Source of the DNA: Catellatospora paridis
Lineage (GTDB): Bacteria > Actinomycetota > Actinomycetes > Mycobacteriales > Micromonosporaceae
Direction: 5' to 3'
NCBI RefSeq assembly: GCF_009720365.1
Contig: NZ_ML769323.1
Span: 93,541-157,540 of the forward strand
Length of the DNA: 64,000 nt
Shown: one piece after another, positions 51,288 through 59,693 of the stretch
How the letters are laid out: each line of letters starts with the position of its first letter
Numbering within the stretch: position 1 is the stretch's first letter
Made by a program: the position numbers and the translations under genes
Notes under the pieces: generated by a model
Databases searched by the model: none
The model's input: only the letters and a program-made list of their open reading frames with translations
What the model was told of the DNA's origin: nothing

Positions 51288-51989
51288 GACCGCCTCCACA
51301 ACACGGGCCGTGTCGCATAGGTCAGACAGGACCACGTCAGCCCCGAGACCGGCCAGGGTGTCCGAGTCGAACTTCCCGGTCGCTACCGCAACCACATATG
51401 CGCCGCCGACTCGGCCAGCCTCCACGTCACGCGGGGTGTCGCCGATGAGCACGGTTGTAGCTGGCGTGAACTCGACCCCGTACTTCCTGGCTGCCTTTGC
51501 GCGGGCGGCGGGCACCAACTCCGCCCGCACCTCGTGATCCGAACCGTACCCGCCCACCTCGAAGTCGAGGCCACCATGCAGGCCAAAGGTCGCAACCTTG
51601 GTGAACGCATTCGGCGCGATGTTCCCGGTCAGCACAGACTGCGTGATGCCCACTTCCTTACCCAGGGCGTCAATCGCAGCACGGGCTCCTGGCATGGCAT
51701 GGCCGCGCTCGCGCAGCTGCGGCACGAGTGATTCCAAAGCTGTGGGCATGACCTTGTGTGCTTGGGCAGCCAATTCGGGTGTGAGCACCAGGCCGTGGCG
51801 TTCGAACAGTGACCGCATGATGCCCGTATCGGTCATGCCGTCTGTGATCACCTTCTCCACGGGGCTTTTGCCTGTGAGGAGCTTGAAGCCCAGTGCGTAG
51901 GCCTCCTTACTCACGCCGCCGTTGTAGATCAGAGTGTCGTCAACATCCCAGAGAACCAGCAGCGGCACAGGGGCAGCGATGTCAGTCAT
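51255..51989 (-). CDS. HAD family phosphatase
   Basis: 244 residues from ATG 51989. HAD motifs: DVDDTLIYNGG (nucleophile Asp), SVLTGN, and GDTPRDVEAG; the cap is helical as in phosphoglycolate phosphatase-like enzymes. Housekeeping of small phosphates is likely; specific substrate unknown. Pairing with the DUF5919 regulator is recurrent in actinobacterial elements (recollection, not checked). Confidence 0.87.
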   Translation of the reverse strand: MTDIAAPVPLLVLWDVDDTLIYNGGVSKEAYALGFKLLTGKSPVEKVITDGMTDTGIMRSLFERHGLVLTPELAAQAHKVMPTALESLVPQLRERGHAMPGARAAIDALGKEVGITQSVLTGNIAPNAFTKVATFGLHGGLDFEVGGYGSDHEVRAELVPAARAKAARKYGVEFTPATTVLIGDTPRDVEAGRVGGAYVVAVATGKFDSDTLAGLGADVVLSDLCDTARVVEAVLSARGLLDAR

Positions 51990-52160
51990 GAGGTAGACGG
52001 TAGGCGTCGCACGAACAGCAGAACACCGCACGCAGGGGACGTTGGGGTTCCAGTGCCTTAGACGCGATGTCTTGGAAACGTCCCCCAACGCCCTCTGGGT
52101 GGGCCGACAGGCGTCTCCATCGTGCGCACAGCCTTGATCGATCGATCTACGCTCGCCTCC

Positions 52161-53147
52161 ATGGAGATCAACACAACTTCAAGGAGGGCACGAGTGGGGG
52201 CCGCCGCTGGCGGCCTCCTCGCGTTCACGCTGGCCGCCTGCGGCGGCGGCCTGGGCGGCGGGGCCGTGGGGTTGCTGCGGCTGTTCGGTGAGACGAAGCT
52301 CGGCGCGGTCGGGGTGTTCGCGCTGTGCAGTGCGCTGATCGTCGGTACGCACGCGGTGGTGTGCTGGTGGGCGTTCGCGGCGCGGCCGGCGCATGCACGA
52401 GTGGTCGCCACACAGGTGCCATACCTGCTGACGTACGCGACGTTCGCGGTGTGGTGGCCCGATCCGTGGTGGCCGCTGGGCTACCTCGGTTGGGCGTGGT
52501 GTGCGCTCGTCGCCCTGGGCGTCATCACCGCATGGTGGCTCGGCGGCTCTCGCGGGAGGGGCCGCCGGTCGCTGGTCTACCTGGTCGCCGTGGCGGTGCT
52601 GCTCGGCGGCAACGGCGCGGCGCTGGGCTGGCACGTGTGGACGCGCACGCGCGGCTTCGGGCTGGTCGGTGAGCAGACCCCGGAGGCGGCCGTACGCGCG
52701 CTCGAAGCCACCTCGTGCCTGTCGGACACGGGCCGGTGGTACCACAAGGCGGGGGAGCTGGTGGAGGCTGACTGCCCGGAGGGTCAGAGCTACAGCCTGC
52801 GCTACCAGGGCGTACATGACGAAGAGTTCGACACCCTGATCACCGACCCGCAGCCGCGGGGAGCGTTCGCGCGCTGGTGGGACGTACAGAACACGTACGC
52901 GTACCTGATCACCTTGCAGCTCTTGCCGAAGGATCGGCGCGACGACGGGGACCGGGTGGTGCTCACCTACTCGGTGGAGTTCGCGTCGGAGGGTCGGTTC
53001 ATGCCAGGTGATCGGCGTTTCCAGATCGACAAGACCGCCGAGACGTGGGTGATCACCGTAGAGCGGGTGACGTTCGGTGGCTGGAAAGTCGCCATGATCG
53101 AAGTACGTGAACCGATAGTAATCACCGATCGCGGGATCATGCCCTAA
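52161..53147 (+). CDS. Multi-span membrane protein, unknown
   Basis: 328 residues from ATG 52161. A lipobox-like LAFTLAACGGG near residue 27 is followed by three to four hydrophobic segments (VGVFALCSALIVGTHAVVCWW, VPYLLTYATFAVWW, YLGWAWCALVALGVITAWWL, LVYLVAVAVLLGGNGAAL) and an extracytoplasmic domain (about 165-328) with two cysteines. No family recognised. The sequence after its stop continues in frame into the peptide of the GGGACG element at 53158. Confidence 0.65.
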   Translation: MEINTTSRRARVGAAAGGLLAFTLAACGGGLGGGAVGLLRLFGETKLGAVGVFALCSALIVGTHAVVCWWAFAARPAHARVVATQVPYLLTYATFAVWWPDPWWPLGYLGWAWCALVALGVITAWWLGGSRGRGRRSLVYLVAVAVLLGGNGAALGWHVWTRTRGFGLVGEQTPEAAVRALEATSCLSDTGRWYHKAGELVEADCPEGQSYSLRYQGVHDEEFDTLITDPQPRGAFARWWDVQNTYAYLITLQLLPKDRRDDGDRVVLTYSVEFASEGRFMPGDRRFQIDKTAETWVITVERVTFGGWKVAMIEVREPIVITDRGIMP

Positions 53148-53157
53148 GCGATCTTGT

Positions 53158-53243
53158 GGGACGGCTCAACCCGTCCCACTCAAGATCCCGTCCCAGGGTT
53201 GAGCTGCTCTGGGACGGGTGGGACGGGTGGGACGGGTTACCCC
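53158..53243 (+). repeat. Inverted-hexamer element, copy B (GGGACG version)
   Basis: Same order and spacing as copies A and C, but each GGTACG is GGGACG and each CGTACC is CGTCCC (53158, 53172, 53189, 53211, 53220, 53229). In frame it would read WDGSTRPTQDPVPGLSCSGTG, matching the helicase C-terminus of the AICE. Confidence 0.85.
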
Positions 53244-53524
53244 CTCCCTTCGGGACAGAATTAGCGCTCCACTGCTCCTGAGCAGCGCGTAATACCGCCA
53301 ATATGTTGTTTAGTGACGCTGCGTCACTGCTAACGACGAGCCAGAGCGCCGATAGGACGGCATGGGGCACGACCCAAGTGACAGCCACGGAGAGCTAACC
53401 ACCAAAGCTGGATATGACGGCAGTCGGCTGTAGCTGTTCTCCCGAGGTCCCGTTTGCGCCAGCAAACCACAATCGAAGCTGTGTCACAGTACCTAGGGCC
53501 ACGATACGTCGAAGAGGAAATCTC

Positions 53525-54370
53525 GTGCCAATTGTAGAACAATATTGGGCAGGCGCCCTGACTCGCGTTAATGCGGAGGTGCAAACATTCACTCGGCTTA
53601 TACAGCACAATCTTCAACGTGGCGAAGAGAATGAGGCAGTCTTCGCCCGCTTGCTCGAACGGCTCCTGCCCAGGAAGTACAGCATTGGTACTGGGATGGT
53701 CATAGACAGTGATGACCAATACAGCAATCAGATTGATATTGTGGTTTACAACCCAACCGACTCGGTTAGCCTATTCGCGCAGTCCACAGAGCTTCTTTAT
53801 CCGGTCGAATGCGTCACCGGAGTTGTAGAAGTGAAGAGCAGATTGAGCACCGACGACCTCACAGACATTCGCCGAAAAGCGCGCAGGTTACGAGAGCTGA
53901 AGCCCGCCGATGGCTCTTCAGATCCACTCGATCGTTACGAAGGAGGGCTTCCCTACTTCGCGGTACTGGCGTACGAATCAAGAGTATCGGAAGAGACAAT
54001 CATTGAAAGGTTTGCAGCCGCGCCGCGGGTGGAGCAACCGGACCTGGTATGTGTTATTAGCAACGCACTTGTCGCCTGTCGAAACGGAGAGCTGGTGGGG
54101 TCCCAACTTGACTCGTTCTTCGGTGGCGTCTGCTTAGAGCACAGATATGACAAGGCCGGACGGATGCAAGGACAGTACGAGGTGGCCCAATCTGGTGATG
54201 ACGGGTTCGATGTCGGAAGCGTCAGCTATCGAGTCGAAGCGGCTCGGGCTCTACTTTTATACCTACAGGCTCTTAGTGGCTCACTAGACAAGCGATTGCC
54301 GCCCAAGGCGAGCACGCTTGATATGTATCTGAAATCGCCGGTCGACGAAATTCAGCCGATCAACCCCTAG
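53525..54370 (+). CDS. DUF6602-like nuclease-fold protein
   Basis: 281 residues from GTG 53525 with GAGGAAA upstream; longer frame from 53414 lacks a ribosome site. The core matches a PD-(D/E)xK-like layout: LLERLLPRKYSIGTGMVIDSD, QIDIVVYNP and VECVTGVVEVKSRLS (Asp, then Glu-x-Lys). DUF6602 proteins are found in defence islands and are presumed nucleases; target unknown. Overlaps the end of the convergent PIN gene by 11 bases. Confidence 0.75.
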   Translation: MPIVEQYWAGALTRVNAEVQTFTRLIQHNLQRGEENEAVFARLLERLLPRKYSIGTGMVIDSDDQYSNQIDIVVYNPTDSVSLFAQSTELLYPVECVTGVVEVKSRLSTDDLTDIRRKARRLRELKPADGSSDPLDRYEGGLPYFAVLAYESRVSEETIIERFAAAPRVEQPDLVCVISNALVACRNGELVGSQLDSFFGGVCLEHRYDKAGRMQGQYEVAQSGDDGFDVGSVSYRVEAARALLLYLQALSGSLDKRLPPKASTLDMYLKSPVDEIQPINP

Positions 54371-54851
54371 GCCAGATTCCGAGCGTGCCCAGCACTTCCA
54401 TCATGCCAAAGCGAGGAATTTCAAGTTCATCTGCTGCTGCGGCCAGCGATATGAGGGGTGGCATCTTTCGACGGTAGTCCTCGGTGATTAGCGCCACGCT
54501 CCGACCGCTCTCCATGAGTTCTTGTGCCTGCGCCAACACATAGGGAGCACATATCTCGCGGCGCTCATTAACGTCTACGAACGTATAGCGCCTTAGAATC
54601 CGCTTCACGATTTTGTAGTCTGCTCCCTGATGGAAGCAGTCGCTCTTGCCCTGCTTGGCAAAAAGGTGAGCAGTATTCTTGTTGCTAGTCCGTTCGAGTT
54701 CCGTCACAACCTGCTCGCAGATAACGAAACGCTCCTCGGGCATGAGGTCTGCGAGATCAATAAATACGCCGGATTGAGCATCAGCTGGAACCATGCGCTC
54801 AATCTCGACTAGTGCTGAAGCATCGGCAACATAAACGAGGGGTCGGGCCAC
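54360..54851 (-). CDS. PIN-like toxin (DUF4411)
   Basis: 163 residues. PIN acidic residues appear in YVADASALVEIER, CEQVVTELER and ALITEDYR. DUF4411-type PIN proteins adjacent to XRE-ImmA/IrrE genes are known predicted toxin-antitoxin pairs; the RNase activity is inferred. The ATG lies one base after the stop of the XRE-ImmA gene. Confidence 0.82.
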   Translation of the reverse strand: MARPLVYVADASALVEIERMVPADAQSGVFIDLADLMPEERFVICEQVVTELERTSNKNTAHLFAKQGKSDCFHQGADYKIVKRILRRYTFVDVNERREICAPYVLAQAQELMESGRSVALITEDYRRKMPPLISLAAAADELEIPRFGMMEVLGTLGIWPRG

Positions 54852-54852
54852 G

Positions 54853-56022
54853 TTAAACCACGCCCGAAGCTATTGAGGACTCTAGCTCCTTGGTCTGCTC
54901 ATTACTCATGTCGAGGTGCCGAAGGACGTCGTAGTGGCCGATGATGTCCTCGTCACGCGCTCTGAAGAGTGCGACAGGGAGACGCGGACCTATTTCCCTG
55001 AGCTTGCGCTGTGCTGCTCGCTCACCTCCACCGGGCTTCGCCGGTGGCTTGAAATCGACGTCTTTTGTCTCTTTAACTACCTGCTCGTACAGGTCCCAGT
55101 TAGCGGCTCCGATTTCTATACAACGGAGAGCCACTGCACGAACGCTGCATTTCGTTCGGCGCGCTGCAATACGGACGTGTTCGGTGTTCAGTTCCTCGTT
55201 GCGCACAATCTGGCGGAGGAGTTGCCGGAATGGAACCTGCGGAAGGAGCACGTTCGCAGCGAAGGATTCCGCCCACCGTTCATGTTCTGACTTCGTGTTG
55301 CGAGTGCTCCAAACGTCGCAAAGGATTGCGTCTCTAAGAATTAGATGCGCACACTCATGAAAGAGGGTGAAAATTCGGGCTGGCTCAGTGAACGCCGAGT
55401 TCAGTACTACGATCGGAGCCGTGTCGCTCGGGAGGCAGAACCCGCGTGTGTATTTGGCCTCATTCGGGAACTGCATCTGGAACACAAACATCCCGAGGCG
55501 TTCCTCCGCCGCTGCACGCCACGCCTTCAAAGACTTGGCAGCGTCCGGAAATGCGAGCTGCTCGTTGAACGAAACAGCGAGGGTCGTCCGAACCTTGTCC
55601 GCTACGAGTTGAGGAGAGGCACTTCGCGGATCAAAGACGACAGGTAGCGGAGACTGCTGGCTTTCATCGAGTTCCGCCAGTATCCACTCAGCCACGGCTT
55701 GGTACCGACGTGCGTCCCGCAGCGGCTTCAGCTCGTCAGGGTTAATCAGACCAGTCGCTTCAGAGGCACGCCGAAAGCTCGCTTTGAACGCCCCAGCAGG
55801 CGGGGGGGTGTCCAGGAAGAAGATTGCCGACGGTCGCCGCAGAGTCGCAGTCAACTTCTTGAACTGCGTTTTGGTCGGCTGCGTAGTCTCTGTCTCCCAG
55901 CTCTCCACGTCGATTGGTGCGACATTCAGCTTGAAGGCTAGTTCGGCCCGAGACAGACCCGACTCCTTGCGCGCCCACTCCAGCACCGGCCCCGTGATGG
56001 GGATGCGGACTGTCCGGGACAT
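54853..56022 (-). CDS. XRE HTH plus ImmA/IrrE metallopeptidase, antitoxin partner
   Basis: 389 residues from ATG 56022; upstream frame lacks support. HTH in residues 8-60 (VLEWARKESGLSRAELAFKLNVAPIDVESWE), ImmA/IrrE zinc site FHECAHLIL near residue 255 and the SEHERWAESFAANVLLP segment. The COG2856 family cleaves repressors or antitoxins; together with the downstream PIN gene it forms a type II-like module. Confidence 0.9.
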   Translation of the reverse strand: MSRTVRIPITGPVLEWARKESGLSRAELAFKLNVAPIDVESWETETTQPTKTQFKKLTATLRRPSAIFFLDTPPPAGAFKASFRRASEATGLINPDELKPLRDARRYQAVAEWILAELDESQQSPLPVVFDPRSASPQLVADKVRTTLAVSFNEQLAFPDAAKSLKAWRAAAEERLGMFVFQMQFPNEAKYTRGFCLPSDTAPIVVLNSAFTEPARIFTLFHECAHLILRDAILCDVWSTRNTKSEHERWAESFAANVLLPQVPFRQLLRQIVRNEELNTEHVRIAARRTKCSVRAVALRCIEIGAANWDLYEQVVKETKDVDFKPPAKPGGGERAAQRKLREIGPRLPVALFRARDEDIIGHYDVLRHLDMSNEQTKELESSIASGVV

Positions 56023-56295
56023 GAGCCGATCGTAGTCGTTTTGAGCCGTGAACCGCGTCACCCAACATGCCAGTTGCCCGGGCTTGCGGGAACAGACTAG
56101 GGTGTCAGGCTTTTCGATGAACCGAGGCTTGCTCGACGCCCCGCCAGACAGGAATTCGCGCCAAATGCGCGCCAAAATTCCGTGCGATCTGCTTCGAGTC
56201 GTACAACACGGCAGCTCAGCGACACTCGGCTAGCGCAGGGGCGTGGGGTCTAACCGGCCGTATCTTGTCGAACGTATGTTTGACCGGTGGATCGT

Positions 56296-56709
56296 ATGGC
56301 GGACTACCAGGGACCTGACGACTACACCAGGGCGCGCGCCCAGATCCCTGACGCGAGCCTCGCGGACGGTATCCGCGTAGCGATGGTTGCGGTGTGGTGG
56401 TGGTTCGATGCGTGGTGGCCAGAGCGGCGAGCAACAGCCAGCAAGTACGACCGGAAGCGCGCAGAGATGATCCAGGACGCTCGGGATGCGGTCACGGCGA
56501 AGGGTGCCGGCATCACCGTTGAGGAACTGGTCCGGATCGGCTCACCCCTGCTGGGAGAGTTCTGGCCGAAGTCGCCCGAGCCGGAAGCAAGCTTGGCGGC
56601 AGCCATCGACGGCCTGCGGGATGCCCTGCTGTTCAGAGTCGCGTCAGTTCGCCATGCTCGCGATGACGTCGCGAGGTGGGACGGCAAGAGGGTTCTCCGA
56701 ACGATGTAG
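56296..56709 (+). CDS. Unrecognised 137-residue protein
   Basis: Starts at ATG 56296 (GTG 56287 in frame). A Trp-rich segment (VWWWFDAWWPERRATASKYDRKRAEM), two amphipathic helices and a basic C-terminus. No family recognised; base composition intermediate. Lies between the TA module and the restriction enzyme gene. Confidence 0.5.
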   Translation: MADYQGPDDYTRARAQIPDASLADGIRVAMVAVWWWFDAWWPERRATASKYDRKRAEMIQDARDAVTAKGAGITVEELVRIGSPLLGEFWPKSPEPEASLAAAIDGLRDALLFRVASVRHARDDVARWDGKRVLRTM

Positions 56710-56884
56710 CGGGAAGGTGTGGGGTGGCCGGACCATGATCCGGGGAATACGCGGGGAAGAAAGCGTTCCGCAACGCATCTAGGCTGGTCGGAGCGAGTCT
56801 CACGCCTGGGCTGGCACTCCGCCTCTGGTGTGTGTGTGTGTGTGATTGGCGGCGTCGTCGCGTTTAGGAGGCCGCCTGCGCTGC

Positions 56885-58213
56885 CTACGCGCTGTGAAGG
56901 ATCTCCTCGGGCCGCCGGGATGTGATGGCGTCCTTGTACTCGCTGGCAACAGAATCAAGGACTGCGCCGACATCCCCGCCGTGATCGGCGGCCGCCATGC
57001 GGAGCACCTGTTCGGCAAGGGTCTTCCCGTCGACCAGCACGAGGGGGTACTGATCCTCGTGGACCTCGATCTGAGCCTGTCGTGAAAAGGTGCCGGTAGT
57101 GACGAAGACGCCGATCCAGCCGCGTCGTAGACGCGCTACCACGCGGGCGACCTGGTCAGGGCTTATCGACGTGCTCGGTGTGACGCATTTGGCCTGGCCA
57201 AGTACCACGAGCGGCGTGTTGCTCCCCGGCGTGCCCACATCCAGGCGACCGACGAAGTCCATACCACCGTCGCCGCCGGGTCGTGTCAGCCAGCCATCGT
57301 GATATCGCGCCCCCGAGCTCCCCAGTATCTGTGCGCTCACTCGCGCTGCGAGGAGTTCGAAGGCGTGTTTACGGCCGTCGAAGAACTCGTACAGCTGTTT
57401 GAGGGTCAGTTCTTCAGCGGATCCGGCAGCGGGGGTCTGGGCCTCGGTCGTCTTGACGCGGGAAGAGACCACCCGTCGGCGTACGCGCGGAATCGCGCTG
57501 TGGCCGTTCTTGACCCACACCTTCCAGGTGTCCGGAGCGTGCCGTTCGGTCTGGTGGAGGTCGAGTGTCGGGTCGCGGCGGTCGTCGATCCACCGCATGT
57601 CGAGGGCGTCCCCACTCTTGGCGAGGTCGAGAACTGCGAGATCGAGGACCAGGTTTGGGAAGCTGCGCCCGGTCTTGGTGTCGCGCTGGACGACGTGCTC
57701 GATCCTCTCGATCACCGCGACGCCACAGAACTCCACGTACCCCTTGAAGATAGTTTTACCGCCACGGTTGACGGTGACTGCTCGGTATACGAGCAGGGGC
57801 GGTGCCTGCCGTCGCTCGTCGGCGGTCGTGGCCGCGTGTAACGGCCAGGCTTCCAACAGTGCTTGATTACCGGCGGTGGCACCGGGTAGCCCTACCGTCG
57901 TGACCTTGTGATCGCCGTAGTACCTGACATGTCCGTGATCGAGGTCGAACTCATCGTGCCAAGGGTTGCTTTCATGGCCGGCCTTCCAGGGGCTCGACCT
58001 GATGCCGATCACCGGTCGGCGCGCATTGCCACCGGCGTTGATCGCGGCGGCGGGGTTTATGCCTTTTTCCAGCATGAGCTTCGAGGACTCGGTGTCGCCT
58101 GGCCGAGTGGTGAGGAAGTGGTAGTTGGGGTAGCCGTCGATCTGAATGTCGGTCTGGCTGGCGCCCTGCGCGTAGCGAAGTACCTGGTGTACGGAGATCA
58201 TGCGGGCGCTCAT
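56885..58213 (-). CDS. AspBHI-like modification-dependent restriction endonuclease
   Basis: 442 residues from ATG 58213 (ATG 58201 also possible). N-terminal 5-methylcytosine-sensing region (about 1-260, HQVLRYAQGASQTDIQIDGY, GYVEFCGVAVIERIEHV) is followed by an Mrr-like catalytic domain (about 300-420) with GGDGGMDFVGRLD and VLGQAKC, the D...QxK form of the PD-(D/E)xK site. The AspBHI/MspJI group cuts modified DNA outside the site. Divergent from the next gene. A C5 methyltransferase is encoded 15 kb away in the AICE. Confidence 0.8.
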   Translation of the reverse strand: MSARMISVHQVLRYAQGASQTDIQIDGYPNYHFLTTRPGDTESSKLMLEKGINPAAAINAGGNARRPVIGIRSSPWKAGHESNPWHDEFDLDHGHVRYYGDHKVTTVGLPGATAGNQALLEAWPLHAATTADERRQAPPLLVYRAVTVNRGGKTIFKGYVEFCGVAVIERIEHVVQRDTKTGRSFPNLVLDLAVLDLAKSGDALDMRWIDDRRDPTLDLHQTERHAPDTWKVWVKNGHSAIPRVRRRVVSSRVKTTEAQTPAAGSAEELTLKQLYEFFDGRKHAFELLAARVSAQILGSSGARYHDGWLTRPGGDGGMDFVGRLDVGTPGSNTPLVVLGQAKCVTPSTSISPDQVARVVARLRRGWIGVFVTTGTFSRQAQIEVHEDQYPLVLVDGKTLAEQVLRMAAADHGGDVGAVLDSVASEYKDAITSRRPEEILHSA

Positions 58214-58417
58214 CGGTACATCGTCGACAGGGAGATCCACGTCTGGTATCCACCGCACGGCCGACCGGCACAACATCAAGCCCACGTGCCAAGCGCGCTG
58301 CCGTGCGATCGTCGAGCCGCCGGGCGAAAACGCCACTGTCGCTGTGGCCGCTAGATCGTAAGAGTGCCCGATCCCGTCACGGTTACTGTGAGCATCTCTT
58401 CGATACAAGGGCCTTTC

Positions 58418-59005
58418 ATGATCAATGAGTTCATCTCGTGGTGGAACGTAGACAGGGCAGCTGCGGTGGTGGCGGTAGTCGCAGCCGCTGTCGCCTTGCG
58501 GCAGGCGAGACTGAGTGGTGACGCGGCTCGGTCGGCAAGGGAGCAGGCCGAGTCGGCAAGGCGGCAGGTGGAGCTGCTTCAGCTTGAAGATCTCCGCGAA
58601 GAGGAGCGAGACAAGCGTGCCCTGACTCCCGAACTTGATCTCAAGCGAGTCTGGAGTAGCGCACCGAAACTGGAGCTCCGCCTAGACGGCCCGCTGAGTC
58701 TCACCACGCTGAGAGTGAGGTTGCGGGCGGCGACAACCGGGGGTCCGATTCCAGTCACGTTCGAGAATGGAGAGTTCGAACTTGACCTTGGCCTCACAAA
58801 GCTTCAACAGGTACATGAACTGGCTCTTAAGGTGACGGGCAAGCATGAGGGGGCAAGCCTCGTGCTCGACTGCATCTGCGAGAACGATCATGGTGACTGG
58901 ATGGTCTCGCGGCCGTTCGAGATTCCCAGGCCAGCACGAGTGCATTCCCCGGTAACGCGCCGGCTCAAGGCGGGCTACCGCACGTTTGGGGTGGACGACA
59001 AGTAA
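58418..59005 (+). CDS. Membrane-anchored coiled-coil protein, unknown
   Basis: 195 residues from ATG 58418 with AAGGG upstream; GTG 58364 would extend it. One N-terminal membrane segment (AAAVVAVVAAAVAL), a coiled coil (AREQAESARRQVELLQLEDLREEERDK) and a beta-rich C-terminal domain (LRLDGPLSLTTLRVRLRAATTG). No family recognised. Divergent from the restriction enzyme gene, which may be co-regulated. Confidence 0.55.
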   Translation: MINEFISWWNVDRAAAVVAVVAAAVALRQARLSGDAARSAREQAESARRQVELLQLEDLREEERDKRALTPELDLKRVWSSAPKLELRLDGPLSLTTLRVRLRAATTGGPIPVTFENGEFELDLGLTKLQQVHELALKVTGKHEGASLVLDCICENDHGDWMVSRPFEIPRPARVHSPVTRRLKAGYRTFGVDDK

Positions 59006-59455
59006 GGGTTGATGGGCCAGCAGGCGGACGATGTGCAGCCGGCGTTGAGCGCTCGGGGCGTACTGGGGGAACGCCGCTTCGTGGCCTCCGCTCGACGCAT
59101 GATCGGGCCGCCGCTCCTGCCTAACTGGGCTGTTCGATGCGTACGGGGAATGCCCGGGGAAAAACCCTCCACGCCAGGCGTTATGCCTGTTCGTGGCCGG
59201 TTTGTGCCTGGGCTGTAAATCCGTCGCGACCTTCAGTCGTTCGAGTCCCGGTACGAGGTCTTGATGGCCTGAGGCGTGGGGTTGTCCACAGCCTGTCGAT
59301 GACCATGGCTTGTGAGGCCGGGATGCCGTGTCCCGAGCTGTGGACCTCAACGGTGGTCCGGTGTGGCGGCTTATCCGTCAACGCGATCCGCCGCAATGCC
59401 ACCTGCTGCAACGGCAGACCCGTCGACAGCACCTCTGCGAACCCACCGCAGCAAT
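59006..59455. other. Gene-free stretch with relic sequence
   Basis: About 450 bases with no supportable gene. Frames from 59137 continue into the GGTACG element and read like the end of an AICE helicase, so this is probably decayed mobile-element DNA. A tRNA-like stretch (CTGTAAATCCGTCG at about 59213) is noted but not folded. Confidence 0.4.
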
Positions 59456-59540
59456 GGTACGACTCAAGCCGTACCAGCCAAGATCCCGTACCGCATCTGA
59501 CCTGCTCCGGTACGACTGGTACGACTGGTACGGGTACCCC
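59456..59540 (+). repeat. GGTACG inverted-hexamer element, copy A
   Basis: GGTACG (59456), CGTACC (59470), CGTACC (59487), GGTACG (59509, 59518, 59527) and GGTACC (59533). In one frame it encodes WYDSSRTSQDPVPHLTCSGT, aligned with the helicase end at 39235. Confidence 0.85.
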
Positions 59541-59693
59541 TCCCCGCCTGGGACCTCGGTGTGTTTACGCCATCCAACGATCATGGATCGGTGACTGACA
59601 TTGCCGTGACCTGCAAGTGGAAGCGGTCCCTTTGGGCGGCCGATCCGATCCGTTGCGTTGATGTTGGTTGATGTTGTGGTCGGTTGAGATGTT

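Noticed and set aside
56826-56844. Short TG dinucleotide run
   Set aside because: A simple repeat in an intergenic position with no further structure.
59205-59275. tRNA-Tyr-like stretch (CTGTAAATCCGTCG followed by TTCGAGTCC)
   Set aside because: T-arm and acceptor arm do not pair, so it is not a functional tRNA; it may be a chance match or a decayed attachment site.
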